Shown one piece after another: positions 8,289 through 14,874 of a stretch of 64,000 bases of DNA. The position numbers were made by a program, and so were the translations under genes. The DNA lies in assembly GCA_963844055.1 (NCBI GenBank), contig CAWJMN010000002.1, forward strand, positions 1,178,001 through 1,242,000, given 5' to 3'. The DNA comes from CAWJMN01 sp963844055 (lineage in GTDB: Bacteria > Planctomycetota > Planctomycetia > Pirellulales > Pirellulaceae). Numbering within the stretch: the stretch's first letter is position 1; each line of letters begins with the position of its first letter. The notes beneath the pieces were generated by a model. It saw only the letters and a list, made by a program, of their open reading frames with translations, did not search any database and was not told the DNA's origin.

Positions 8289-8380
8289 CGATAAGGATAA
8301 ACTGCCGGGGCCGCCTGCAAGACCTTCATGCCGCGCGAAACCAGTATGGCGGCCCGGTCAGCTTCTTCCGATGGTTAGGC
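8289..8380 (-). repeat. attC site with degenerate R' box
   Basis: Minus strand: perfect R'' GCCTAAC (its TAA is the stop codon of the preceding ORF), arm GCTGACCGGGCCGCC pairing with GGCGGCCCCGGCAG, then CTTATCG where GTTRRRY is expected. The changed first base of R' may prevent recombination at this site. Confidence 0.7.
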
Positions 8381-8776
8381 ATATTTTTCTCCCCAGTTGA
8401 TCTCGCCCACACTGGCGAGGAAGCGATCCAGGTCAGACTGCTCGGAAAAATACCACTCGCAAAATCCAAAATCATAGTCGGTCTTCCCCCAAAAATACCA
8501 AATCCACTTGCCAGTGTGTGAATGGGGCTCAGGAACGCTACACGCAGGGTAATGAGAATGGCGCTGGAGACAATCGCCATCGCTAGGACCGAAGTGCTGC
8601 CAACACCAACGATTCGCAAAGTCCAACTCCGGAAAAGAAACCTGCAATGTGACCGGGTATGGAAACTGCGATAATCTGCTCGCGCGCTCGCGCTCCGCTT
8701 CGCCCTGGAACTCTGGTAAACAGTCCTCGGCAAGATACGCTTCAAAGCTCGACAGGATGACGGTTCGATGGCTCAT
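8375..8776 (-). CDS. Cassette ORF, conserved-looking hypothetical protein
   Basis: A 133-residue protein starting at the ATG at 8776 (MSHRTVILSSFEAYLAED). It is rich in aromatic residues and histidine: FANRWCWQHFGP, HSHTGKWIWYFWGKTDYDFGFCEWYF and a C-terminal INWGEKYA. This pattern suggests a compact fold around several tryptophans and possibly a bound metal, but no known domain was recognised. Upstream in-frame codons to 8890 lie within the attC site 8797-8902 and are not used. No signal peptide or membrane helix is present. Its stop codon forms part of the R'' box of the next attC. Confidence 0.7.
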   Translation of the reverse strand: MSHRTVILSSFEAYLAEDCLPEFQGEAERERASRLSQFPYPVTLQVSFPELDFANRWCWQHFGPSDGDCLQRHSHYPACSVPEPHSHTGKWIWYFWGKTDYDFGFCEWYFSEQSDLDRFLASVGEINWGEKYA

Positions 8777-8796
8777 CGCAATGGCGCTGTGTATAT

Positions 8797-8902
8797 GCCT
8801 AACGACCAAGATAACCCGGTTGCGGCCAAGTGACTTTGATTTGAGTAAACGCCCGATCCGCCGCTCGGGTTGACCGCCTGGTTCTGTCACGTTCCGTTAT
8901 GT
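8797..8902 (-). repeat. attC site
   Basis: Minus strand: R'' ACATAAC directly after the TAG stop of the three-gene cassette, arms ACCAGGCGGTCAACCCG and CGGGTTATCTTGGT pairing imperfectly, and a perfect R' GTTAGGC. At 106 bases it is the longest site in the array. Confidence 0.78.
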
Positions 8903-9361
8903 CTACATTTGAATGTGACACGGTCGACAGATTCCTATGCCCCAATCTACCGCAGTATTCAGTTGCCCGCCACAGACAGGGCAATGTGTGGGATCGGCGT
9001 CATCTGCATCGTGAAAGTACCAGAATCGCGTCGGCAGGCGGATCGACATTGCGATCGCCAATTCCCGTGCTTGCTGGTTGATCTGGCCGCACGGGTCAAG
9101 GAGTTTCTGTTTCGCGTAGTCCTCGTATTCTCCAAAGTCGAGCCACAGGCGGTACAGGGCACTCGCCACGGAATACCATCCAGCTATCGATTCGACCTCA
9201 TTGTCTGTCAACTGCAGGCGTTCAGGGTCAACTTCACAACGGCAAGACGCACAATGGATCGGGTTGTCAGTCAGCAGGTCAACGAGTAACAATTCGGTCA
9301 GCGTCTCGCATTGACACGCCTCGATTGCCGTCCACGGTCGCAACTTGTCATACGTCGTCAT
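8903..9361 (-). CDS. Cassette ORF, four-Cys zinc-ribbon-like protein
   Basis: A 152-residue protein whose ATG (9361) overlaps the stop of the endonuclease V-like gene as ATGA, so the two are translationally coupled. It has two Cys pairs spaced far apart: CASCRCEV near residue 38 and CPVCGGQL near residue 125, followed by GICRPCH close to the end, which suggests zinc-binding sites. Between them is a helical region with SIAGWYSVASALYRLWLDFGEYEDYAKQKL. No known family was identified with confidence. It is the last of three genes in one apparent cassette; the attC site starts right after its stop codon. Confidence 0.7.
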   Translation of the reverse strand: MTTYDKLRPWTAIEACQCETLTELLLVDLLTDNPIHCASCRCEVDPERLQLTDNEVESIAGWYSVASALYRLWLDFGEYEDYAKQKLLDPCGQINQQARELAIAMSIRLPTRFWYFHDADDADPTHCPVCGGQLNTAVDWGIGICRPCHIQM

Positions 9362-9870
9362 GGCTTGGTTACCTCCCCTTTTCTGGAAAGACCGTCTACC
9401 ATTTTCAGTAAAGTCGGTATCCGATGTTCGCCGGCCATAGATTTTATGTGATCGGCGGCGCATTGGTAGTCAATGCCGATTGATGTGACAAACAACGGCC
9501 GCTCACTGCCACCACGCAATAGTTCGATGGCGTGACTGGTGTCGCGATATCGGTTTTTGGCAACGCCGATCACGACGGATTCGGCAGGAAGTAGATCTTG
9601 AAGATAAACACCCAAGCCAGGGGACCGATCTTCCGAGAGATGACAGTACGCGTCGATTACGTAGTAACGAACCGGATACGTGATCAAAGGAAGCAATTCA
9701 CGCAAGGGTTTTAATTCACGTTCGTAGAAACGACCCGGTCGATAATCACCAACATCGTTCACCTTGACAATGCACTGATCGACGGAGGTTTCATCGTCCC
9801 ATCCATGAAAAACGATTGCAGCGGCAAGCGCAGAATGGTCGTCGTAATGGACATCCAGGCACGCGATCAT
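9358..9870 (-). CDS. Endonuclease V-like protein (cassette)
   Basis: A 170-residue protein with the layout of a small endonuclease V (Nfi family), enzymes that cut DNA or RNA next to deaminated bases such as inosine. Visible motifs in order: an N-terminal strand with Asp6 (ACLDVHYDD), DYRPGRFYERELKPL near residue 45 with the expected Glu, YYVIDAYCHLS near residue 70 with the second Asp, GLGVYLQDLL, VVIGVAKN near residue 100, and RPLFVTSIGID. These correspond to the metal-binding and core motifs, including the IGVAK strand. It is shorter than E. coli Nfi (about 220 residues). It overlaps its neighbours at both ends by ATGA junctions, placing it between a SUKH gene and a Cys-rich protein. Activity and role are inferred. 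Confidence 0.72.
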   Translation of the reverse strand: MIACLDVHYDDHSALAAAIVFHGWDDETSVDQCIVKVNDVGDYRPGRFYERELKPLRELLPLITYPVRYYVIDAYCHLSEDRSPGLGVYLQDLLPAESVVIGVAKNRYRDTSHAIELLRGGSERPLFVTSIGIDYQCAADHIKSMAGEHRIPTLLKMVDGLSRKGEVTKP

Positions 9871-10421
9871 CGAATTCGGCCATCAAGGAAGTGAACCGGA
9901 TGTCCGGCAATCAACGCATCGAGACACGATTCGATCCACGTAGCGAAATCCTCGTACTCAACAAAATAAGGCGGGTTCAACGCATGATCACCCCATGAGA
10001 AAATGCGCCCACGATAGTCGCCATTCATGATCAGTGAATAGAAAAGGCCACAGCCAATCTCTGCGACAGCGATAGTGCCATACATGGGATCCCACTCGCC
10101 ACTGTCCCATTTCGATTCCCAATCCGGAATGCCGAGGTGTTCAAGCCATTTTTCCCCGTGGTTCACAGCTTCGGGAGTAAGTAAACATTGCGAATTTGCC
10201 CGTTTAGCATCAACATCTGTCCAATAACAATCGGCCCAACGATTCAACGGAACAAGCCGGCAGGGTTCAATTCCACCGTTGCAGCAAGTGAGAAGGAAAT
10301 CACGGTAGTCGCTTGGGAGCGCGAGGCCCGCTTGAACCTCGAAGCGTTCAAGTTCGTCCAACTCGATAGGGGCTTTCACGGGCAGTCGTGCGCGGCGGAT
10401 CTTGTCGAGCAGTTTTTTCAA
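9867..10421 (-). CDS. SUKH/SMI1-KNR4-like immunity protein (cassette)
   Basis: About 184 residues; first of three coupled genes. The family pattern is clear: IELDELERFEVQAGLALPSDYRDFLLTCCNGG, matching the amphipathic helix and LPxDYRxFLLxxNGG signature of SUKH-1, and later GTIAVAEIGCGLFYSLIMNG and GRIFSWGDH, matching the strands ending in GxIFxW. I prefer the TTG at 10421 (LKKLLDKIRR), which has AAAGG seven bases upstream and lies outside the attC site; the frame is open to 10451. Its TGA overlaps the ATG of the endonuclease V-like gene. Known SUKH proteins bind and block toxins, often nucleases or deaminases; how this relates to the coupled nuclease is not known. Confidence 0.8.
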   Translation of the reverse strand: MKKLLDKIRRARLPVKAPIELDELERFEVQAGLALPSDYRDFLLTCCNGGIEPCRLVPLNRWADCYWTDVDAKRANSQCLLTPEAVNHGEKWLEHLGIPDWESKWDSGEWDPMYGTIAVAEIGCGLFYSLIMNGDYRGRIFSWGDHALNPPYFVEYEDFATWIESCLDALIAGHPVHFLDGRIR

Positions 10422-10436
10422 GAAGCAGCCTTTGGG

Positions 10437-10526
10437 AGATAACGTTACCAATCACGCGGTTGCGGCCAAGTGATTCACTATCGGGAAACTCGCGACCCGC
10501 AACTCGCGTGCATTGGATTGTTATGC
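10437..10526 (-). repeat. attC site
   Basis: Minus strand: R'' GCATAAC, AAT, then an 18-base-pair arm pair (beginning CCAAT and ending GTTGCGG; partner CCGCAAC...ATTGG) that is perfect except for two unpaired bases (G and A), then TAAC and R' GTTATCT. This is the clearest attC in the window together with 12236-12326, which ends in the same TAACGTTATCT. Confidence 0.88.
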
Positions 10527-10579
10527 CATGCGTTGTTTATACTGAAACCTTTCTGTCATCGCCGAGTTGTGAACCTCAC

Positions 10580-10954
10580 TCATCGCTCAGCAGACTGAAG
10601 TTCAATTGTGAGGTTTAGGTCTCTCACGCGGCCCTTGAATGCGGGAAGATCAATTGTGTTTGTTCGGATTCCAAGCGGAACGACATGTCGATCATCCACA
10701 AGTACTTGCATTTTCTTCAACTGGATGACATTGTACTCGGGGACGAGACGCGACAGTCGAAGGAAGAAATCTTTGGTGTTGTCGTTGACCGCTGTCGCGA
10801 CAAACTCCGTCTCAATGGCAATCACTGCTGGTGCGTAGTCGCACACAGTTGCGAGCGGGATTTCCCCACAGTTTTCGCAGCCTCCCATTTCGATGTCGCC
10901 ATACCGCCAGACCTTGCCAAGCGGGAAATCACATTGAGGGCAAAGGCGTTTCAT
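10580..10954 (-). CDS. Cassette ORF, N-terminal zinc-ribbon hypothetical protein
   Basis: A 124-residue protein starting MKRLCPQCDFPLG. Two CxxC pairs (CPQC near residue 5 and CENC near residue 26) form a probable zinc ribbon of about 35 residues; the remainder is a mixed alpha/beta segment ending in RVRDLNLTIELQ with no recognised family. It is a stand-alone cassette between attC-like sites 10437-10526 and 10970-11025. No signal peptide or membrane helix. Function unknown. Confidence 0.7.
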   Translation of the reverse strand: MKRLCPQCDFPLGKVWRYGDIEMGGCENCGEIPLATVCDYAPAVIAIETEFVATAVNDNTKDFFLRLSRLVPEYNVIQLKKMQVLVDDRHVVPLGIRTNTIDLPAFKGRVRDLNLTIELQSAER

Positions 10955-10969
10955 GCTGTAGGTTTGGTG

Positions 10970-11025
10970 GCATAACGAAACAGTTCACCTGCTGCGGCAG
11001 CTGGTGAGACCGCCACTCAATATTA
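10970..11025 (-). repeat. Short, degenerate attC-like site
   Basis: Minus strand: R''-like GTGTAAT at the end of the preceding ORF, a small hairpin CACC...GGTG, then R' GTTATGC. The arms pair poorly, so assignment rests on position and on the R' box. Confidence 0.5.
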
Positions 11026-11412
11026 CACCATGCCGCCGCAGTCAGGTAGAACGCATGGTTCGGCGTCGGACACGAATTGCAGCCCGCAGCCGACCTGCCC
11101 GACAGCTTGACTGACCACAAGTGAAAGAGATGCAAACCCCTCGAGCGCCGGGCCGCTGAGGGAATCCCAATCCACTCGTTCACACTCCTGCGCCAAGGCT
11201 GACACTCCGGTAGGGGTCACCCGAACTGGAATGTGAGCCAGCAAACCCGCAAGAGCAGGTAGGTCCGTGGCATGGAATTGGGCCCACTGGGACAGGCCCA
11301 ACCACTCCGCCTCGTCGATCCAAGCCAAGTGGACTGCGTTTAGGGCATTATCGTGCTCCCAGAAATCCAGAACTCCGTCCGGCCCCGGAACCAAAAGTGC
11401 ACATTGCACCAT
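11023..11412 (-). CDS. Cassette ORF, hypothetical protein
   Basis: A 129-residue acidic protein beginning MVQCALLVPGPDGVLDFWEHDNA; a GTG one codon upstream is an alternative start. The protein is rich in Leu, Ala and Trp (LAWIDEAEWLGLSQWAQF) and has no obvious catalytic motif. Its last codons run into the degenerate attC-like site. Function unknown; size and setting would suit a small immunity protein, which is only an association. Confidence 0.66.
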   Translation of the reverse strand: MVQCALLVPGPDGVLDFWEHDNALNAVHLAWIDEAEWLGLSQWAQFHATDLPALAGLLAHIPVRVTPTGVSALAQECERVDWDSLSGPALEGFASLSLVVSQAVGQVGCGLQFVSDAEPCVLPDCGGMV

Positions 11413-11427
11413 CACTGAATCCTCTCT

Positions 11428-11512
11428 GCCGAACGTTTGAGCTGAGCGGCCGGCGGCCGGCCGCCTACCTACTTTGCTACATTATTGAACTCGCCGCTCA
11501 AGCGGACGCTAT
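11428..11512 (-). repeat. Degenerate attC-like site
   Basis: Minus strand: no clear R'' box, arm CCGCTTGAGCGGC, a GC-rich centre GGCCGGCCGCCGGCC, arm GGCCGCTCAGCTCAA and an R' box GTTCGGC just before the next start codon. The arms pair imperfectly. Confidence 0.5.
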
Positions 11513-11823
11513 TCATAGCCTGGTTGCCAGGGTAAAGATTCCAGTTGAGCGACGTTTCCAGCCGCGAGCAATTGCCACATTCGCAGAATCTCATGCTCTT
11601 GAACGTTGAGCATGTGGCGCTCGCCGCCGCTTTCGAGGTTCTCAAGGACAACGTAGCCGCCTCTGGAGACAGACATGGACCACTCGGACTCATGAGTGAC
11701 GGCGACTGAACTGTGTTCGGTGTCTTCTGGCCTTTCACGGAGCTCTTGAAGCAGGCGAGGCAACTCCGTGAGAGGCGGGTCGCGATCCATGCTGCCGTAG
11801 CGGTGGGTGATGGTGAAACTCAT
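11509..11823 (-). CDS. Cassette ORF, hypothetical protein
   Basis: A 104-residue protein from the ATG at 11823 (MSFTITHRYGSMDRD). Codons further upstream to 11880 belong to the attC site 11835-11925. It contains LTELPRLLQELRERP, a short helix, followed by a strand region HSSVAVTHESEWSMSVSRGGYVVLENLESGGERHML that looks like an antiparallel sheet, and a C-terminal helix. Small proteins of this outline occur among immunity families, but no specific family was recognised. Confidence 0.68.
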   Translation of the reverse strand: MSFTITHRYGSMDRDPPLTELPRLLQELRERPEDTEHSSVAVTHESEWSMSVSRGGYVVLENLESGGERHMLNVQEHEILRMWQLLAAGNVAQLESLPWQPGYE

Positions 11824-11834
11824 TCTGCTGTGAG

Positions 11835-11925
11835 GCCTAACGGCAAGATTCAGCCAGCTCGAGCAAGTGACTTTACGCAAGTCAGAACGCCTGACTGAGG
11901 GCTTGGTTGCAATCGTTTGTTATCT
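11835..11925 (-). repeat. attC site
   Basis: Minus strand: R'' AGATAAC, AAA, two arms (with CAACCAAGCC and GGCTGAATCTTGC) that pair imperfectly, and a perfect R' GTTAGGC. Confidence 0.75.
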
Positions 11926-11930
11926 GAAAG

Positions 11931-12206
11931 TTACGGAAACGGAACAACCCCGGCAAGATACTGCCTCAGATCGTCTGTCAAATTGAGTGCAGCGTCACGT
12001 TGTTTTGACGCGGACTGTCGCGATCTCAGAATGTTCTGTAATCGTTGTGTTGCCTCTGCAAGAACTGGCGTGTGTACGGTTCCGGTTAGAGCGACTTCCG
12101 TCGCGAATGTTAGAGCATGTAAATCGGTAACGGTTGTTTCATTATCGTACAAGCGATCAAGTGCATCAAGGAGATTGCCGAGTAGCTTTATGTTGGTATC
12201 GGCCAT
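11931..12206 (-). CDS. Cassette ORF, small helical protein
   Basis: A 91-residue protein (MADTNIKLLGNLLDALDRL) predicted from its pattern to be almost entirely alpha-helical, with regular Leu spacing and many charged residues. No Cys, signal peptide or membrane segment. It is a single-gene cassette bounded by attC sites 11835-11925 and 12236-12326. Function unknown. Confidence 0.65.
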   Translation of the reverse strand: MADTNIKLLGNLLDALDRLYDNETTVTDLHALTFATEVALTGTVHTPVLAEATQRLQNILRSRQSASKQRDAALNLTDDLRQYLAGVVPFP

Positions 12207-12235
12207 CTTTATTTCGGCGGCAATAAGTTTCGCTC

Positions 12236-12326
12236 AGATAACGTTACGGATCACCAAGTCGGCGCGATGATCTCTCCATTGCCAAAACGCACCGTTCGCC
12301 GACTTTGGTGCATCCGATTGTTCGCC
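12236..12326 (-). repeat. attC site
   Basis: Minus strand: R'' GGCGAAC, AAT, an 18-base-pair arm pair (starts CGGAT, ends AGTCGGCG; partner CGCCGACT...ATCCG) perfect except for two unpaired bases, TAAC, and R' GTTATCT. It shares R' and the flanking bases with the site at 10437-10526. Confidence 0.88.
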
Positions 12327-12344
12327 GCAGTTGTTGACTGGACA

Positions 12345-12701
12345 CTACGATCCAGCCATTCCTTCGTATTCCCAGTCCATGAATTCGCGCAAGTGATCCA
12401 CAATCTGTTCCCAACTGTGAACGCAGACCGAATCGACGCGATCACGAATTGCCTTTTCCACAATCGCAGGATCAAATTCGTCCACCAATATACCTGGCAC
12501 GAATCCCTTCCGTTTGATTCGACCGACGGCACGTGGTGTAGCGACGCATACCTGAAAATCATTGCCGCCAGTGACCCCGGTCGCCCCAATCGTCAAATGA
12601 AACCAACCGTAGTCATCGTATGGATCGGGTGACCGGTACTGAACGAAGTCATCCCATTCGGCATGGTTGTTCGACTCCAAGTGATGGATCACAGCCTTCA
12701 T
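12345..12701 (-). CDS. Imm8-like immunity protein (cassette)
   Basis: A 118-residue protein, the usual size for the Imm8 family. From the ATG at 12701 it reads MKAVIHHLESNNHAEWDDF, then DPDPYDDYGWFHLTIGATG and GGNDFQVCVATPRAV; the family typically has MKAxIxxLxSP, a DPxxFGxxLxxxIGP strand and SFDxxVCTP. The open frame upstream to 12776 is part of the attC site 12732-12831, so the earlier ATG is unlikely to be the start. Imm8 proteins protect against polymorphic toxins; no toxin gene accompanies it here, as expected for a mobile immunity cassette. Assignment is from motif match only. Confidence 0.75.
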   Translation of the reverse strand: MKAVIHHLESNNHAEWDDFVQYRSPDPYDDYGWFHLTIGATGVTGGNDFQVCVATPRAVGRIKRKGFVPGILVDEFDPAIVEKAIRDRVDSVCVHSWEQIVDHLREFMDWEYEGMAGS

Positions 12702-12731
12702 GACATTAGTTGGAAGAAAGATGTTTTCGTC

Positions 12732-12831
12732 GGCGAACGCTTGCCGTAACCGGGCACGCGCCAGTACGGCTGCCATTATAAAAACGCCGGATCGCGTGCT
12801 CCGGTTGACGGCTTTGTCCTGCCAGTTTTAG
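12732..12831 (-). repeat. attC site
   Basis: Minus strand: R''-like CTAAAAC overlapping the stop codon, arm CCGTCAACCGG pairing with CCGGTTACGG with one unpaired base, and R' GTTCGCC. The inferred start of the Imm8 gene lies 30 bases beyond R'. Confidence 0.75.
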
Positions 12832-13277
12832 TCAGTCAGCGCGAGCCGCCATTCGCTAATTGTATCCGAATCTTTCTCGATGATTTTCAATCCTTCGACG
12901 GCATGTCGGAATCCTATTTGGTCAGCAAATCGCACGCATTCTTCGTCGGATTCTTGAAACTCGGCCCATTCCTGCCATAGTTTCGCCATAATCCCCTGTT
13001 CGCTACGAGCTATCATTATCCAATTCGGATCGTCATGAAGTAGCCATACGTATTCATTGTTGCCGTCGCGATTCCATCGAACGAAGGAGTCTGCATTTGA
13101 GTCCCACAGCGGCACGATGTTGGTGACGCCATCGGGAATAAAGTAGTCCCAATTCGTCTTGCTGATGTGTATGGACAAATCGCGATGGTAGCTTTCTGGA
13201 TCGACCAAGATACGCGCAAAGGCCGGACTTACGCCGTGCGCGATGAGCTCATCAGATGAAAGGGATTTAAGTCTCAT
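12828..13277 (-). CDS. SUKH-superfamily-like protein (cassette)
   Basis: A 149-residue protein starting MRLKSLSSDELIAHGVSP. The centre, WDYFIPDGVTNIVPLWDSNADSFVRW followed by EYVWLLHDDP, has the strand order of SUKH-type immunity proteins, where the residue pattern F.PDG...I.PLWD and a W near a Tyr/Trp strand recur; the C-terminal WQEWAEFQ helix is also consistent. The match is weaker than for the other SUKH genes here. The gene is bounded by attC 12732-12831 and a collapsed site at 13286-13300. Likely cytoplasmic. Confidence 0.6.
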   Translation of the reverse strand: MRLKSLSSDELIAHGVSPAFARILVDPESYHRDLSIHISKTNWDYFIPDGVTNIVPLWDSNADSFVRWNRDGNNEYVWLLHDDPNWIMIARSEQGIMAKLWQEWAEFQESDEECVRFADQIGFRHAVEGLKIIEKDSDTISEWRLALTD

Positions 13278-13285
13278 GTCTTACG

Positions 13286-13300
13286 GCAGAACGTTAGAGC
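13286..13300 (-). repeat. Collapsed attC: R'' and R' boxes fused
   Basis: On the minus strand GCTCTAAC is followed immediately by GTTCTGC. These look like the outer boxes of an attC with the entire centre deleted. The gap between the two ORFs is only 51 bases. Confidence 0.4.
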
Positions 13301-13328
13301 TCATCCACGGCGGAATGGAAGCTTGAAT

Positions 13329-13715
13329 TCAATTTGGTGGCTTATCGCCGTTGGATTTAGCGACTTGATAGGCTTCTGAATTATCGAGCAATGCACGGAA
13401 CTTATCCGAGACCTCGTCGATTCCAAGGTCAGCGGGATCGCCAAATGCCGATATGGCGCGAATCTGAATTGATTCACCATCTCGCCAAGCATCAAAGATC
13501 TCGGGCTCAGTTGACTTTGCTGATCGCATTGTCTCCAGTAAACTCCGGTGAAGCTCCTGCAAATCATTGTGATCGATTCCGATGCGGCTATGGCAGTCGT
13601 GCTCATCTATTGAGGAATTGTGGAGCACCTCGTTTATAGAATTGGCCAGCGCCAAAATCTCTTCGGACGTTAATGAGACCAGCACGCGGAATTCGGTGGC
13701 GATGACGGTCTTCAT
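13329..13715 (-). CDS. Cassette ORF, hypothetical protein
   Basis: A 128-residue soluble protein (MKTVIATEFRVLVSLTSEEI) with an N-terminal strand, a Leu-rich helix LALANSINEVLHNSS, and a mixed C-terminal part (IQIRAISAFGDPADLGIDEVSDKFRALL). No recognised family, signal peptide or membrane segment. Bounded by the attC site 13723-13818 upstream and the collapsed site downstream. Confidence 0.66.
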   Translation of the reverse strand: MKTVIATEFRVLVSLTSEEILALANSINEVLHNSSIDEHDCHSRIGIDHNDLQELHRSLLETMRSAKSTEPEIFDAWRDGESIQIRAISAFGDPADLGIDEVSDKFRALLDNSEAYQVAKSNGDKPPN

Positions 13716-13722
13716 TTTCTTT

Positions 13723-13818
13723 GCCTATCAAGTATTCGACCGCAAAATCGCGGTGTAGCACACGACTTAATTGCAGCCATGACGCCCCTGCCGGGTTCGC
13801 TGCAGCGCATGGTTAGGC
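13723..13818 (-). repeat. attC site
   Basis: Minus strand: perfect R'' GCCTAAC, a long arm region with GCGCTGCAGCGAACC, and R'-like GATAGGC. The R'-proximal 56 bases are nearly identical to the site at 14337-14405, showing that both belong to one attC type. Confidence 0.75.
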
Positions 13819-13827
13819 ATCACGGTC

Positions 13828-14319
13828 TCAGTCATAGCCAAAAACTAAACGCTCTGCAAACTCACTGTCGGGACTCGCGCAAATGAACTCTCGAAAGATG
13901 GTGAGGACAAATCCCCACTCGTGGAAACGGCTCTGGTCGTCCTCTGTGAAACGCAAACTGAACAACCAAGTGTGGCAACTGCTCACCTCTGACACAAGCC
14001 GCTGGACTGCCTGCCACTGCTCGGAAGAAGGCGGCTCTGTGAAGCCAGAAGTCTGCGGGATGGCTGCAACCAACTCCTGAAAACGCTGTGGCGTAACCAA
14101 CTCAAAGTCTGACTCGGAAATCGAAGAACTGAGGAATGGACCGTGAAGCTCTGGCGTGTGCGGCGGCTCTGGGCCAACGAAACTCGTGCCGAAGGCGTCG
14201 CTGTGCCGATACCCGCGAATGAAATCCTGCGGAGACTGACAGCGCGGAAGCGTAAGCCGCTCGTGCTCACACCAACCATAATCCCACAGAGAAAGAAGAT
14301 TGCGGGGCGTCTGAGTCAT
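13828..14319 (-). CDS. Cassette ORF, hypothetical protein
   Basis: A 163-residue protein (MTQTPRNLLSLWDYGWCEHERL). Features are FIRGYRHSDAFGTSFVG, a short Pro-rich stretch PEPPHTPELHGPF, and a C-terminal aromatic segment with WGFVLTIFREFICASP. No family was recognised, and there is no signal peptide or membrane helix. It is the first cassette of the visible array on the expected attI side, and R' of the site 14337-14405 lies 18 bases before its start. Confidence 0.66.
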   Translation of the reverse strand: MTQTPRNLLSLWDYGWCEHERLTLPRCQSPQDFIRGYRHSDAFGTSFVGPEPPHTPELHGPFLSSSISESDFELVTPQRFQELVAAIPQTSGFTEPPSSEQWQAVQRLVSEVSSCHTWLFSLRFTEDDQSRFHEWGFVLTIFREFICASPDSEFAERLVFGYD

Positions 14320-14336
14320 GAGCGCGTGCGAGTGAT

Positions 14337-14405
14337 GCCTAACAGGTATTCGACTGCAATATCGCGGTGTAGCACGCGACTAAATTGCAGCCGAGCATGG
14401 ATTAG
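14337..14405 (-). repeat. attC site with internal deletion
   Basis: Minus strand: perfect R' GTTAGGC and about 50 bases matching the site 13723-13818, but some 26 bases of the centre are missing and the R'' box has decayed to CTAATCC. This is the right-hand end of the recognisable array. Confidence 0.65.
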
Positions 14406-14874
14406 AGAAATAAAAATGCGATGCTACGAAAGGAGTTGCGACAGATCGCTTCGACAATTGGCCATGCGATGGCACACTGAACACAGTGCTATACCGCAGC
14501 CTTCATAGTTTTACCCGTCTCCAATCCCGTTCACAACAACCAGCCGAGACGAGGCCTTTTTTGGAGCAGGTAGCCCAGGCCTGTCACCTGAAACACCTCT
14601 TTTACCGCTCCGAGTAGTCCTCCGAGAGCTGGGGGCGTCTGATGGCGAGCATCTCCGCTGAAAAGGCTCTAACCGACGACCATAGAGTTAGCAGTTTCGC
14701 CGTGGCTGCATGGAAGCCAAGATTTTTTTCAGGCCTGCGTTACATCCGGCGTGACCTCCCATGGCCTGCGGCCACACCGGTTCAAGAACCGGTGCTACCC
14801 AGATGCATAACTGAATGCACGGAGGGATGCCCGGGCGCTGACGCTTCCGGCTCTGAAAATGCAGAAGCAGGTTC
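14406..14874. other. Intergenic region right of the cassette array
   Basis: About 470 bases without a supported gene. No integrase remnant or attI-like sequence could be recognised. The only clear element is the palindromic repeat at 14748-14800; the rest has short frames without protein character. Confidence 0.5.
14748..14800 (+). repeat. Palindromic dispersed repeat, third copy
   Basis: Begins GGCGTGACCTCC, contains GGCCTGCGGCC and the palindrome CACCGGTTC/GAACCGGTG, and matches 5551-5602 almost base for base. Together with 6280-6310 it places the same repeat on both sides of the cassette array in the same orientation. Confidence 0.75.

Larger units (their letters stand above)
6309..14405 (-). 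mobile_element. Integron-type gene cassette array without integrase (CALIN-like)
   Basis: Twelve or so small minus-strand ORFs are separated by 55-106 base sites with attC architecture. Read on the minus strand, each site starts with a box ending in AAC (R''), has two arms that pair with each other with one or two unpaired bases in one arm, and ends with a GTTRRRY-like box (R'). The best sites are 6865-6955, 7551-7648, 10437-10526, 11835-11925, 12236-12326 and 12732-12831. Several stop codons lie inside or immediately before R'', as in integron cassettes. No tyrosine recombinase gene of the IntI type is present on either side: ubiA lies to the left and a ketosynthase to the right. Recognisable products are immunity proteins (SUKH, Imm8) and an endonuclease V-like enzyme; no matching toxins are present. 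The attI side would be expected to the right of 14405. Confidence 0.82.

Noticed and set aside
8797..8902. Intercassette hairpins as simple transcription terminators
   Set aside because: They lack T runs and have conserved outer boxes with unpaired bases, which fits attC better.
6309..14405. A CRISPR array or a tandem-repeat region as explanation for the regularly spaced sites
   Set aside because: Spaces between sites are complete, differing ORFs of 90-200 codons, and the sites share secondary structure, not sequence.
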